This document shows, one piece after another, positions 1 to 7,243 of a stretch of DNA of 20,697 nucleotides. How positions within the stretch are numbered: position 1 is the first letter of the stretch; each line of letters begins with the position of its first letter. Both the position numbers and the translations under genes were made by a program. Source of the DNA: a virus; the IMG/VR virus record IMGVR_UViG_3300005582_001108, positions 1 through 20,697 of that record, one strand, 5' to 3'. Below the pieces are notes generated by a model. The model made no database searches. It saw nothing but the letters and a program-made list of their open reading frames with translations, and was not told the origin of the DNA.

Positions 1-287
1 ATCTCGCTTCCAAGATAAGACAGACCTGCGCTAAGAGCTATGTCCTCTAAGTCACCGCCCTTTAAGGCAGTCGTTGCTGACATAACATATGGGGCAGCTG
101 GCGGATACATTACGGACAAAACCATAGCCGCTGTACCTATCGGGTCTTCAACAGCCCTTTCAACTTGCTTTACAGCCTCCTGTAATACTGGCTCAACAAC
201 CTCTTCTGCCACAAACTCTATGACATCACCAGCAGCCTCAAATGGCGCTGTTACAACGTCTGCAACGAAACTAGCGACGGCTCCCAT
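1..287 (-). CDS. Partial hypothetical virion-associated protein (3' part beyond window)
   Basis: Open frame read leftward from ATG at 287 to the window edge without a stop (95 complete codons). It begins MGAVASFVADVVTAPFEAAG. The start is well supported: a GGGGGAG Shine-Dalgarno lies 7 nt upstream inside the end of the previous gene, whose TAA shares a base with this ATG (TAATG). The N-terminus is an Ala/Val/Glu-rich amphipathic helix. Around residues 55-75 there is a more hydrophobic stretch rich in Ala, Pro and Met. Such Ala/Gly-rich helical N-termini near the end of a short-tailed phage structural operon are often large internal or ejection proteins, but I recognise no domain. Role as an internal virion protein is inferred from position only. 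Confidence 0.7.
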   Translation of the reverse strand, partial: MGAVASFVADVVTAPFEAAGDVIEFVAEEVVEPVLQEAVKQVERAVEDPIGTAAMVLSVMYPPAAPYVMSATTALKGGDLEDIALSAGLSYLGSE

Positions 288-739
288 TATTTACTCCCCC
301 TAGGTTCGCCAAGTTTTATAGTGGCTGAGTATCCATCTCCTTCGGTACGCCTAATTGCGTAGCCCATCTTTGTTTCTGGTGGCTTAGACTTAAAGATTAT
401 CTTGAATAGTGACAATAGAGCTGGGTCTTGGAATTGCGTATACAGGGTATCAAAGCCAATGTTATAGGCAGCTGTAAGAAATGTACTTACGTTATTAATG
501 TAGTTACGTGCTGTGTCAGCGTTCAGGGGTCTGAATGTACCTATCCTGTCCTTGGCGTGGTGTATGATAAATATGGTATTGCCTTCTCTAATAGCCGTGG
601 TTCCCTTGGACTTAATCTCATTAATAATAGACGCATATGCGGTACCAACATCTAGTTGAACCCCAGTCTCTTGGATGGCAATCGTAATGATTGCATTGGT
701 GTCAAGCTCTTTTTGCTTACTGTCAACGACCTGTGCCAT
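287..739 (-). CDS. Conserved hypothetical phage protein, 150 aa
   Basis: Soluble alpha/beta-looking protein with no membrane segment. The sequence alternates short strands (residues about 51-60, NTIFIIHH) with helices, and the middle (about 69-100) reads like a helical bundle. The C-terminus is basic. The start ATG at 739 overlaps the TAA of the ketosynthase gene (TAATG), and a GGGAG Shine-Dalgarno sits 5 nt upstream inside the ketosynthase C-terminal codons, so the two genes are translationally coupled. I do not recognise the family with certainty. The layout, an 'adolescent' phage protein followed by a large Ala-rich protein, resembles the internal-protein region of short-tailed phages. A divergent acetyltransferase-like fold is conceivable but no motif proves it. 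Confidence 0.75.
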   Translation of the reverse strand: MAQVVDSKQKELDTNAIITIAIQETGVQLDVGTAYASIINEIKSKGTTAIREGNTIFIIHHAKDRIGTFRPLNADTARNYINNVSTFLTAAYNIGFDTLYTQFQDPALLSLFKIIFKSKPPETKMGYAIRRTEGDGYSATIKLGEPRGSK

Positions 740-1851
740 TACAACTCCCTGAAGATTGCGGCAGAGTAGATGTTACCCATACCAGCTGCCAAACTTAAAA
801 TTAACCCATCTGGGCTAGGTGCTTTATGCGAAAGAAATACCAAATCTGTCTCAGTTCTGTTGTCAATAGCTGGAACAAAGCCATTTTTCATGTCGTCCAA
901 TAGCAATAAAGTCTCTAATAATCCGCTACTACCCATAGTATGACCTATTTTTTGCTTGTATGACGTAGCAATGAAGTCGGGAATCATGGCAAGTAGTGCC
1001 GCAGACTCGGATGCGTTATTAGACGCTGTACCAGTTCCGTGCGCCTTGACTATCTTAATCTCACTAGCCTTTACATCAGCCATGTCTATAGCGCCCTGTA
1101 TAGCCTTCTTAAAGCCCTCTCCGTCCTCACGTTGACCGATGGCATTGGTAGACTGTTCTGACGCGCTGTATGCCCCTAGAAACTCGGCGTGTGGGGTGGT
1201 GCCTAGTATGTTGGTAGCTCTCTCGGATTCAAACACAGCTAATGCGGCTCCTTGACCTATCCTGAAGCCAAAGTTCTTGCTATCGAAGGCGGACGGCTTA
1301 ATTCCCTGTTGTTCCTGTTCCTCGGTCAAAACAGCTTTAGCTTCACCAAAGAACTCAAGTATGGCGTTAGATATGCCATCTTCTACCGTAAGGACTATGA
1401 CCCTATCAAATCCATAGAAACGGATTAAGGTCTGCACATCCATCATAACCTTCAGGCTAGAAGCACAGGCAGACGCGTCCGTCACAACTTGGTCTATCTC
1501 ACCAAATGACTGGGCTGTACGTCCAGCAAATACTTGAGTCAAGCTAAATGGCAAGAACTTGTAGTTGTATGACAGCTTATTGTCTGGGTAGTGGCGTGGA
1601 TTAATACCAGCAAAGTGGGCGTTACCACTAGCCAGAATGAATGCAGTCTTACCTACGTGGTTCTCCCTGAGATACTTGCACAGCTCTGGGTCAAGAACCT
1701 TTTCAGCTATCTTGTGTGGGACATAGAACAAGCCAGACTTAATCTTGGCGTAAATCTCTGGGAACCAATGCACTCTCTGTGGGTACACGACATCATCGAA
1801 TAGCTCTGCATTCGTTGTTGACAGTGACCTGTAGTGTGTTAGGTAAATCAT
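739..1851 (-). CDS. Phage-encoded beta-ketoacyl-ACP synthase (FabF/KAS-like condensing enzyme)
   Basis: Thiolase-fold condensing enzyme that would join an acyl chain on its active-site cysteine to a malonyl-ACP-type extender by decarboxylative Claisen condensation. All four catalytic residues of the KAS I/II class can be placed: Cys129 in TDASACASSL, His271 in AHGTGTASNN, and Lys299 and His304 in YKQKIGHTMGSSG, with the Lys five residues before the His as in FabB/FabF. Other family marks are GFRIGQGAALAVFE (about 195-208), Glu282 after the AHGTGT loop, and a C-terminal glycine loop SLAAGMGN (353-360). At 370 aa it is shorter than FabF (about 410). The glycine loop lacks the usual gatekeeper Phe of GFGGTN, which is Ala here. 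The ATG overlaps the TGA of the upstream acyl carrier protein (ATGA) and has no Shine-Dalgarno of its own, so translation probably depends on the ACP gene. Divergence from housekeeping FabF suggests a specialised substrate. Confidence 0.9.
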   Translation of the reverse strand: MIYLTHYRSLSTTNAELFDDVVYPQRVHWFPEIYAKIKSGLFYVPHKIAEKVLDPELCKYLRENHVGKTAFILASGNAHFAGINPRHYPDNKLSYNYKFLPFSLTQVFAGRTAQSFGEIDQVVTDASACASSLKVMMDVQTLIRFYGFDRVIVLTVEDGISNAILEFFGEAKAVLTEEQEQQGIKPSAFDSKNFGFRIGQGAALAVFESERATNILGTTPHAEFLGAYSASEQSTNAIGQREDGEGFKKAIQGAIDMADVKASEIKIVKAHGTGTASNNASESAALLAMIPDFIATSYKQKIGHTMGSSGLLETLLLLDDMKNGFVPAIDNRTETDLVFLSHKAPSPDGLILSLAAGMGNIYSAAIFREL

Positions 1852-2132
1852 TTAATGTAGTCTATTACGTCATCTATTGAGGTAGGTTCTTTAGTCTTGT
1901 GTGCCATCAGGAGGTCATATATCTCCTGTAGAGTAGTTGGCACCCATCCCTTGGATACTTCCTCGCTGACGCCATATACGTCAGTGAGGTACATCATCAT
2001 TACTAGTCCATCTAAACTGTCTATGCCTATATCCTCAAACGAGTCACTCATAGAGGTAGCTATGGCGTTCCTACAATGAGACGGTCTGGATGTCTTAGAT
2101 ACAGCATTAAATAGGTCAATAAAGTTAATCAT
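1848..2132 (-). CDS. Phage acyl carrier protein
   Basis: 94-aa ACP-family protein. The phosphopantetheine-attachment motif is clear: FEDIGIDSLDGLVMMMYL, with Ser39 in the GIDSLD context matching the bacterial GADSLD signature, followed by the hydrophobic helix II and an acidic segment (TDVYGVSEEV) as in the canonical partner-recognition helix. It is a little longer than AcpP (about 78 aa), with an unusual N-terminus containing RPSHCRN and a C-terminal IDDVIDYIK helix. It starts at an ATG overlapping the previous stop (ATGA) with AGGG about 5 nt upstream, and ends in an ATGA overlap with the ketosynthase gene. No phosphopantetheinyl transferase is visible in the window, so host AcpS would have to activate it. 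It is the obvious carrier for the adjacent condensing enzyme. Confidence 0.9.
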   Translation of the reverse strand: MINFIDLFNAVSKTSRPSHCRNAIATSMSDSFEDIGIDSLDGLVMMMYLTDVYGVSEEVSKGWVPTTLQEIYDLLMAHKTKEPTSIDDVIDYIK

Positions 2133-2392
2133 GCCGCCCTACTTATGTTAACTGTTAACACCAAAGCCTCAGCCCATTCATTCCAATTATCAAATGCAGA
2201 TGCGTCTGGCATACCTTCGTTGTTGAATATGTCAATAGCCTTGAGACCGTTAGCCCACCTCTTCCAGTCCGTGTCCTTGCTAGGTATCTCTAGTTGCTGT
2301 GCAGCAAACTGGTCACACATAATCTCTGCCCAATACTGGAAATCCATATGGCGTGGGTCAACTATTGGGGCGGTATTAATAGCCACGAACAT
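2129..2392 (-). CDS. Small acidic Trp-rich phage protein, 87 aa
   Basis: Begins MFVAINTAPIVDPRHMDFQ and has repeated Trp motifs (YWAEIM, DWKRWANGL, NWNEWAEAL) separated by about 25-30 residues, so it is probably a small helical protein with two or three similar Trp-containing helices. Similar short 'DPR...W..WA' proteins commonly follow the tail-nozzle gene in environmental short-tailed phages, though their function is unknown. The frame stays open upstream to a TTG at 2458 and an ATG at 2440, but those would overlap the nozzle gene by over 60 nt. The ATG at 2392 overlaps it by only 17 nt, although GGAG abuts this ATG too closely to be a good Shine-Dalgarno. The start is therefore uncertain. 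Its stop overlaps the ACP start (ATGA). Confidence 0.75.
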   Translation of the reverse strand: MFVAINTAPIVDPRHMDFQYWAEIMCDQFAAQQLEIPSKDTDWKRWANGLKAIDIFNNEGMPDASAFDNWNEWAEALVLTVNISRAA

Positions 2393-4379
2393 CTCCAAAG
2401 GTTGCGTTAAGCAGTAGCCTACCAACTTGGTAGTTGCCATTAAGCGTATTAGACACAAACTTTAGGCGCATCTCTCTACGCTGTTCCTTCATGTCAATCT
2501 TGTGTGTGTCTGGGTCGAATAAGTAAGGGCCTGTAGTCTCGTCGTCTGCTTGAGCATAGGGACGACCAGTTACGTAGCACTCCATCTCACCAACCTGAAC
2601 GAAGTCAGGCTCAATTCTTTCTACCCTAATCCATTTGTTCTCACCCATCATAGATGGCTGTGAAGGGCCTCCAGCTAACCAACCTAGGTCGTTAGTCTCA
2701 AAGAAACTTTCGATGGCTACCACAGCAATACCCTTAACAGAATTTACTCCAAACTCATGTTGCCACAGCGACACATAGCTCATAACGTAGGTAAGCGTAA
2801 TCTCAAAGTCACCACCAGCTGGTAGGGTTGGGCAAGTCAAGGTATCCCCTACCGTATAACCTAGACCACGAATAGCTATAATAACTTCCGTAACAACACC
2901 ACCAGTAACGGTAATGTCTGCGTATGCGCCAGTGCCAGTGCCACCAACTAATTCTGTAAGAGGGTAAACTCCATCGGTGTACCCAGAGCCAGCATTGCTT
3001 ATAGTAAATAGATTAACGGCTCCAATGTCATTGATTTCTGTGCCAGCATTTACAGGAAAGCGGAATACTTGGGAGAAGTATCCAGCAGAGCGCCTTGCTC
3101 CAACGGCAGTTCCAGCGTCATACCAACAATTCTCACGGATGTTGTAGATTATGCAATCGTCGCACTCTGTTGCATCTCCACTAGGAAAGAACCACCATAT
3201 CTCACCAAATCTAGGAACCTTAGTAGCGTATACCTTCTGTCTTTCATCGTAATTAAGATTGTCAAAGAAGTAATTCTGGTTCATGTTATTTGGGACTTCT
3301 TTTACTACACCGTTGTATAGCATGAACCTATCAACGCCAATCCAGTAATAGATACCATCGTACTCAATAACACATTGGCTAGACAGTATTGAAGACTGGC
3401 TAGATATAATGTCATAGCGCCAGTAGAAGGTAGATGCGGTAGCGCCTATAGTGACTGTGGTTGGCGTGTACGAAACCCTGACCAGAGAATCAAGAGTCCA
3501 AAAAAGACCAGACGGAGCATTTGAGCCGCCCCGTACTGGTAAACCTTGAACGACTTTAGTGGATGCTACGTTAGTTTCGTTAGCATCTGCCGACACCCAA
3601 TTATTTGTGTTACCTGCCGCACAGTTCTTTATTAATCCATTGTTGCCATATACGAATACGTATGGGTGTAGCACAACAACACCACCAGATACTGATATTT
3701 GGTTATCAAATGTGAATGTAGTTGGTGAAGTCTCGGTGCCAGTAACGGCGGCGGATAGATTAACCACAACCCCTGCCACAGATACAACGGTAGTTCCATC
3801 TGGGATGGATGCTCCAGTGACTAGCTGACCAGCTCCAATTAGGATGCTAGACGCGTCTAATGTTAGGAATGTGTCTGTATTAACGCACCCACCAATAGCT
3901 GTAAACACACCAATTGGAGACGCTGTTGTGCCAGTTATGTCACCACCAAGGACTGGGGTGTTGGTAGAGTTATTAATGTCAGACAGGTTTAATCCGGGGT
4001 GAGCCAACAGGGTCTCGTTGCCAGTACCTTGTGAGTCAAACAAGGAATCAAACTGCCATAAATTATCAGAGCTAGGGGTAAATCCAGATAGCGTAAAGTC
4101 AGATATGCCAGAGCCAACACCATCATTATTTATAGGCAAAACCTGAAGACCGTCAGCGTATCCGTTAAAAATATAATTGAAATTGTTTTGTGGATTAACG
4201 TAAATACCACGAGATGGCCCTGCCAAGTCTCCAACAATCTCTCTGAAGCCTAAAATCTTACGCGGTCTAGCACGTTGGAACCTAACCCAACGACCAGAGT
4301 TATAGAAGTTCTTGTCAAAGACGGTGCCGTCCCGTTGGATGCCGGGTTGTGTATCTAGTGCGAATACTTTAGCGGTCAC
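2376..4379 (-). CDS. Tail nozzle / packaged-DNA stabilisation protein (P22 gp10-, T7 gp12-like)
   Basis: 667-aa structural protein. The N-terminus (QPGIQRDGTVFD at 11-22, then GRWVRFQRARPRKILGF at 29-45) is the hallmark of a widespread family of beta-propeller tail-hub proteins that close the portal channel in short-tailed phages. The core has the expected Trp/Tyr-rich propeller strands (YYWIGVDRFMLYNG, EIWWFFPS, NCWYDAGT). Two segments look like small inserted beta domains: about 146-226 (Gly/Thr/Val-rich) and about 453-530 (SNAGSGYTDGVY and RGLGYTVGDTL, a GxGYxxGD repeat frequent in phage virion proteins). It ends YQVGRLLLNATFGDVRGY, typical for the family. The start is GTG, overlapping the upstream TGA (GTGA), with GGTGGAG 7 nt upstream. 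Placed after the adaptor and before the late small genes, as in P22-like gene orders. Confidence 0.75.
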   Translation of the reverse strand: MTAKVFALDTQPGIQRDGTVFDKNFYNSGRWVRFQRARPRKILGFREIVGDLAGPSRGIYVNPQNNFNYIFNGYADGLQVLPINNDGVGSGISDFTLSGFTPSSDNLWQFDSLFDSQGTGNETLLAHPGLNLSDINNSTNTPVLGGDITGTTASPIGVFTAIGGCVNTDTFLTLDASSILIGAGQLVTGASIPDGTTVVSVAGVVVNLSAAVTGTETSPTTFTFDNQISVSGGVVVLHPYVFVYGNNGLIKNCAAGNTNNWVSADANETNVASTKVVQGLPVRGGSNAPSGLFWTLDSLVRVSYTPTTVTIGATASTFYWRYDIISSQSSILSSQCVIEYDGIYYWIGVDRFMLYNGVVKEVPNNMNQNYFFDNLNYDERQKVYATKVPRFGEIWWFFPSGDATECDDCIIYNIRENCWYDAGTAVGARRSAGYFSQVFRFPVNAGTEINDIGAVNLFTISNAGSGYTDGVYPLTELVGGTGTGAYADITVTGGVVTEVIIAIRGLGYTVGDTLTCPTLPAGGDFEITLTYVMSYVSLWQHEFGVNSVKGIAVVAIESFFETNDLGWLAGGPSQPSMMGENKWIRVERIEPDFVQVGEMECYVTGRPYAQADDETTGPYLFDPDTHKIDMKEQRREMRLKFVSNTLNGNYQVGRLLLNATFGDVRGY

Positions 4380-5605
4380 GTAAACACTCCACCAGAAATA
4401 CCATTAACAAATGTACCATCCCCTTGAACGGTTAAACCAGTTGCAGTTAGGGACAGTCTGTTCACACCCAATACAGCAATATCAATCTCACCAGCACCTG
4501 ACCTCCAGATACCTGTGTTTGTTTCGTTGGCAAAGTTAATAGCTGGCGTTCCTACTGTTCCATCAATTAGATTGAGGGATGTAGCACCAGCCTGAACAGT
4601 ATTGGCATTAAAGAAGTCGGTACCATCACAAACCAATGAAGCAGTCTGTCCGGGTGGGATTGCGGCTGTATTACCAAATCCTGTGGTTACCGATAATGTA
4701 AATCCATTATCAGTCGTCTGGTTGCTAATTATGTACAGGTTAACAATAGGCAAATACACTACTGTTACATCAGATGTTAACGAGCCAACATACTCCTGAA
4801 TGATGGAACTGCTCTCGTTAGACGTAAGGTAATATGTACCACCAGTTACTGGCTTAACCAGATTAGTAAAGAAGAAAGTATTGCTCTGACCATATCCAAC
4901 AGAAATGTATTCTGTGCCAGTGCATATGATAAAGGCAGACTCGTCTGGATTAAATGACTTATCTACCAAGCCGTCAATAGTCTCGGCACCAGAGCAGTCA
5001 ATGGTAAGCGTTCCAGAGCCATTGTTCTTTAATATAAAGAACCAATTGTTCCCAAGAGTATTTGACAGTGGTAGGGTTGCCGTACCAGCGCCACTTGCCC
5101 AAATCTTGGTTTGCGCTCTATCGGTGTCCAGTAAAGTATATCCATTTGATATTGAAGATGTTGGGTGGCTTTGATTGAGAGTCGTAGAGATTGCAACCAA
5201 TCCCAAGCCAGCCAATAGAGAGGCGTCAGCAGATGATGTTCCTGCACCAAAGTCAATAATTCCCCAGACACCTGCTGTACTAGCATTGCTAGTCAGGTAT
5301 AGGTAAGAAGCCTTACCAGCTTCTACCGTTGCGATAACTCCGCCATCGAAGTTATTTACATCAAAGTCTATACCGCTTACGTTACGGATTAGGGCATCCT
5401 GACCAACCGATACTTGATTAGCTGTTGGCATGATAAGAACGCCAGTATCGCCAGTAATGTCCATAATCCTAGCGGCTGGGTTCTCTGTACCAGTAGCGTC
5501 AGAAGGCCATTGCAGTTGTACGTCGCCGTCTAGCGTATAGTCAGCATAGCTGACATCCGTTGGCAAAATAACGTCGCCCGAAAACGGGGATACAAAGGAT
5601 GTCAT
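4376..5605 (-). CDS. Beta-rich virion structural protein, 409 aa
   Basis: Starts MTSFVSPFSGDVILPTDVSY, an N-terminus I associate with structural proteins next to the nozzle gene in environmental short-tailed phages. The sequence is Gly/Thr/Ser/Asn-rich with regular beta-strand pattern and no membrane segment. A repeated scheme of strand-rich domains can be seen: about 26-120 (one domain, ending GVWGIIDFG), about 150-235 (ending CTGTEYISVGYG), and about 245-335, where a similar ending (VCDGTDFFN) recurs. The last 70 residues resemble fibre modules (GIWRSGAGEIDIAVLGVNRL) and end GISGGVFT. Start ATG overlaps the previous gene's stop. A tail-spike, fibre-anchor or decoration role is possible; only 'virion protein' is well supported. 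Confidence 0.65.
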   Translation of the reverse strand: MTSFVSPFSGDVILPTDVSYADYTLDGDVQLQWPSDATGTENPAARIMDITGDTGVLIMPTANQVSVGQDALIRNVSGIDFDVNNFDGGVIATVEAGKASYLYLTSNASTAGVWGIIDFGAGTSSADASLLAGLGLVAISTTLNQSHPTSSISNGYTLLDTDRAQTKIWASGAGTATLPLSNTLGNNWFFILKNNGSGTLTIDCSGAETIDGLVDKSFNPDESAFIICTGTEYISVGYGQSNTFFFTNLVKPVTGGTYYLTSNESSSIIQEYVGSLTSDVTVVYLPIVNLYIISNQTTDNGFTLSVTTGFGNTAAIPPGQTASLVCDGTDFFNANTVQAGATSLNLIDGTVGTPAINFANETNTGIWRSGAGEIDIAVLGVNRLSLTATGLTVQGDGTFVNGISGGVFT

Positions 5606-6237
5606 GTGTCTAGCACCGTGGCTTGTCTATCACCGATACGCTGAGTATCCTCTTGCTTCAGGATGCCCATAATTTGTGAATACTGAGCTTGCCACATAGG
5701 AATCCTGTCATCGTTTCTCAGGAAAGGCATAGCCTGTAGCAGAGAGCCATATAGCAATGCCTGTGGTGCGTATATGGTAAACCAGTTAGTCTGGTTAGAT
5801 GTGTCTAGTGGTTGGTTACGTTCGTAGTACAGAATCTCAAAGTCGTATGCCACATCTGGGGTTGGAGCCAATAACCAATGGGTATAGTCATAGTCTGCAT
5901 AGTACGCAGGGGTATCAGTAAGGGTCTCGTCAGGCCAATACTCTCTCAGGTATTCATACTTACGTAATAGGACTGGTTGCTTGCTTCCGTCTACGGTAAC
6001 ATTCATAGACACGGTCTTATGCCAACGTGCAGGCTTATTAACTACAGCCTCACCGATAACCATATTGCTCTCTACTACTGTGAGGTTTCCTAGGAACTTA
6101 ATCTCTGCGGCAATTACTTGTTCCGCAAGCATAATAAACAGAGGGATTTTTTCTATAGTAGCGACGTCATCACGCTCCAGATAGGACTGGACGTTTTCGA
6201 CTAGTGAATCGTAGGTCATTACCGATGCGACGGTCAT
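5602..6237 (-). CDS. Head-tail adaptor protein (SU10 adaptor / P22 gp4-like)
   Basis: 211 aa, helical with a beta middle. N-terminus MTYDSLVENVQSYLERDD, a central strand region with ARWHKTVSMNVTVDGSKQ, then YEYLREYWPDETLTDTPAYYADYD and a C-terminal YAPQALLYGSLLQAMPFL helix. This order (N-terminal helix, inserted beta domain, 'Y.P..LLYG.L..A.PFL' helix) is that of the adaptor family that binds the portal and receives the nozzle. The gene is directly upstream of the beta-rich protein and the nozzle, consistent with that role. AAAGGGA lies about 8 nt before the ATG. It comes right after the lysis genes rather than with the capsid genes. A second, larger adaptor-like protein lies at 16971-18044, so the division of labour is unclear. 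Confidence 0.75.
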   Translation of the reverse strand: MTVASVMTYDSLVENVQSYLERDDVATIEKIPLFIMLAEQVIAAEIKFLGNLTVVESNMVIGEAVVNKPARWHKTVSMNVTVDGSKQPVLLRKYEYLREYWPDETLTDTPAYYADYDYTHWLLAPTPDVAYDFEILYYERNQPLDTSNQTNWFTIYAPQALLYGSLLQAMPFLRNDDRIPMWQAQYSQIMGILKQEDTQRIGDRQATVLDT

Positions 6238-6277
6238 TGCTAAGTCCCTTTATTGTTTATCATTTTAGACCTTTTAT

Positions 6278-6748
6278 CTATCCCAGTAAAGCTGATTCTG
6301 CTAAGCGCCTACGGGTTAGACCAGCCAATACTCTTCCTGAAGCCTTATTCCACTTAACAATCTCTTCACAGGCACCATCCCAGTCTTGAGCATCAACCCT
6401 CTTTTTGAGGGTCGATATACGGTAATTACCCAATCCGCAGTTATAGGTGAAACTTATAATTGCCGCTAATCGCCTGTCTCCGCTTGTAATCAAACTAGGT
6501 GACATCCTTATAGCTTTGAATGTAAAGTACAGTAAATGCTTATCTAGCTCTTCCTGAGCCTTGTCTTTACTCCAGACAGTATTAGACGTTATGTCAGCTC
6601 CAGTACAGCCCCATCCTATCGTCCAAGGAGCGCCGTGAGTGGCTGGGTCGGGGTAAGCCCTACAACTGCCATTACTTAATCGCTTGGCGTACCCTTCAAA
6701 GGGCTTGACGAGGGCATCACTCGCTAGGCGAATGGCATCCGAAATCAT
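6278..6748 (-). CDS. Endolysin, GH24 lysozyme (T4/P21-type muramidase)
   Basis: 156-aa lysozyme that would cut the beta-1,4 bond between MurNAc and GlcNAc in peptidoglycan. The catalytic Glu-8aa-Asp/Cys-5aa-Thr arrangement is recognisable in order: Glu18 in KPFEGY, Asp34 in AYPDPATHG, and Thr43 in WTIGWGCTG. Downstream are the usual FTYNCGLG (about 95-102) and NKASGRVLAGLTRRRLAES (about 133-151) motifs of the family. The N-terminus (MISDAIRLASDALV) is amphipathic rather than a clear signal-anchor, so export is probably through the holin made by the adjacent gene. The start overlaps the holin stop (ATGA). Closes the lysis cassette; about 40 nt follow before the adaptor gene and hold no obvious terminator. 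Confidence 0.92.
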   Translation of the reverse strand: MISDAIRLASDALVKPFEGYAKRLSNGSCRAYPDPATHGAPWTIGWGCTGADITSNTVWSKDKAQEELDKHLLYFTFKAIRMSPSLITSGDRRLAAIISFTYNCGLGNYRISTLKKRVDAQDWDGACEEIVKWNKASGRVLAGLTRRRLAESALLG

Positions 6749-7227
6749 TTTTGATATTTTTCTATCGCCCTACCCACGAACCAGAACGTCAAAATCATGT
6801 TCAGCATACTGAAATCATCAATAGTCCAGTTGTTCTTCATAATTTCTACCCAAGTCACGCCTGTGCCCATAGCGTATACCATCATGGTTATCTTGAAGGA
6901 GATGTACATACCAAATAGGACGTAAGTCACCATAGGGCGCACTAGGGCTGATAAAGCCGCAACCCACTTGTAACTAGACGACGCAGTAGCCGATTGCTCC
7001 TTAAAGGCTTCTTGTATGGCGTTTAATTGGGTTACGCTATGGTCAACGTACTTGGCTTCCATAGAGAACTGACCACGTTGCTTCTCTAGGTCGGTCTGTA
7101 GACCAAACATAGCAAGCTCATGCTTACGCTCGTTAGCCTTGTCAAAATACTTTAAAAGTTCTGGAGCAAGACGAAAAAGTCCTCCGAAGAGGCTTCCAAA
7201 CAATCCACTACCTAAAAATTCTAGCAT
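6745..7227 (-). CDS. Putative holin (3TM / GTA-type holin family)
   Basis: 160 aa. It has a Gly/Phe/Leu-rich amphipathic N-terminus (LGSGLFGSLFGGLFRLAP), a charged helical segment (about 28-80), then a hydrophobic segment after RPMV (about 98-120) and a second one near the C-terminus (about 141-155, MLNMILTFWFVGRAI). The '...ALVRPMVTY...' entry into the membrane segment is what I associate with the 3TM holin family of phages and gene-transfer agents. It would form the inner-membrane hole that releases the endolysin. GGAGG lies 5 nt before the ATG, and its stop overlaps the endolysin start (ATGA), supporting the lysis role. Membrane topology is judged by eye. Confidence 0.7.
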   Translation of the reverse strand: MLEFLGSGLFGSLFGGLFRLAPELLKYFDKANERKHELAMFGLQTDLEKQRGQFSMEAKYVDHSVTQLNAIQEAFKEQSATASSSYKWVAALSALVRPMVTYVLFGMYISFKITMMVYAMGTGVTWVEIMKNNWTIDDFSMLNMILTFWFVGRAIEKYQK

Positions 7228-7243
7228 TCATTCCTCCGTTACT

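Noticed and set aside
40-303. Plus-strand open frame with Ser/Thr-rich product
   Set aside because: It is antisense to the minus-strand gene at 1-287, which has a strong Shine-Dalgarno and TAATG coupling; plus-strand frame shows no ribosome-binding site.
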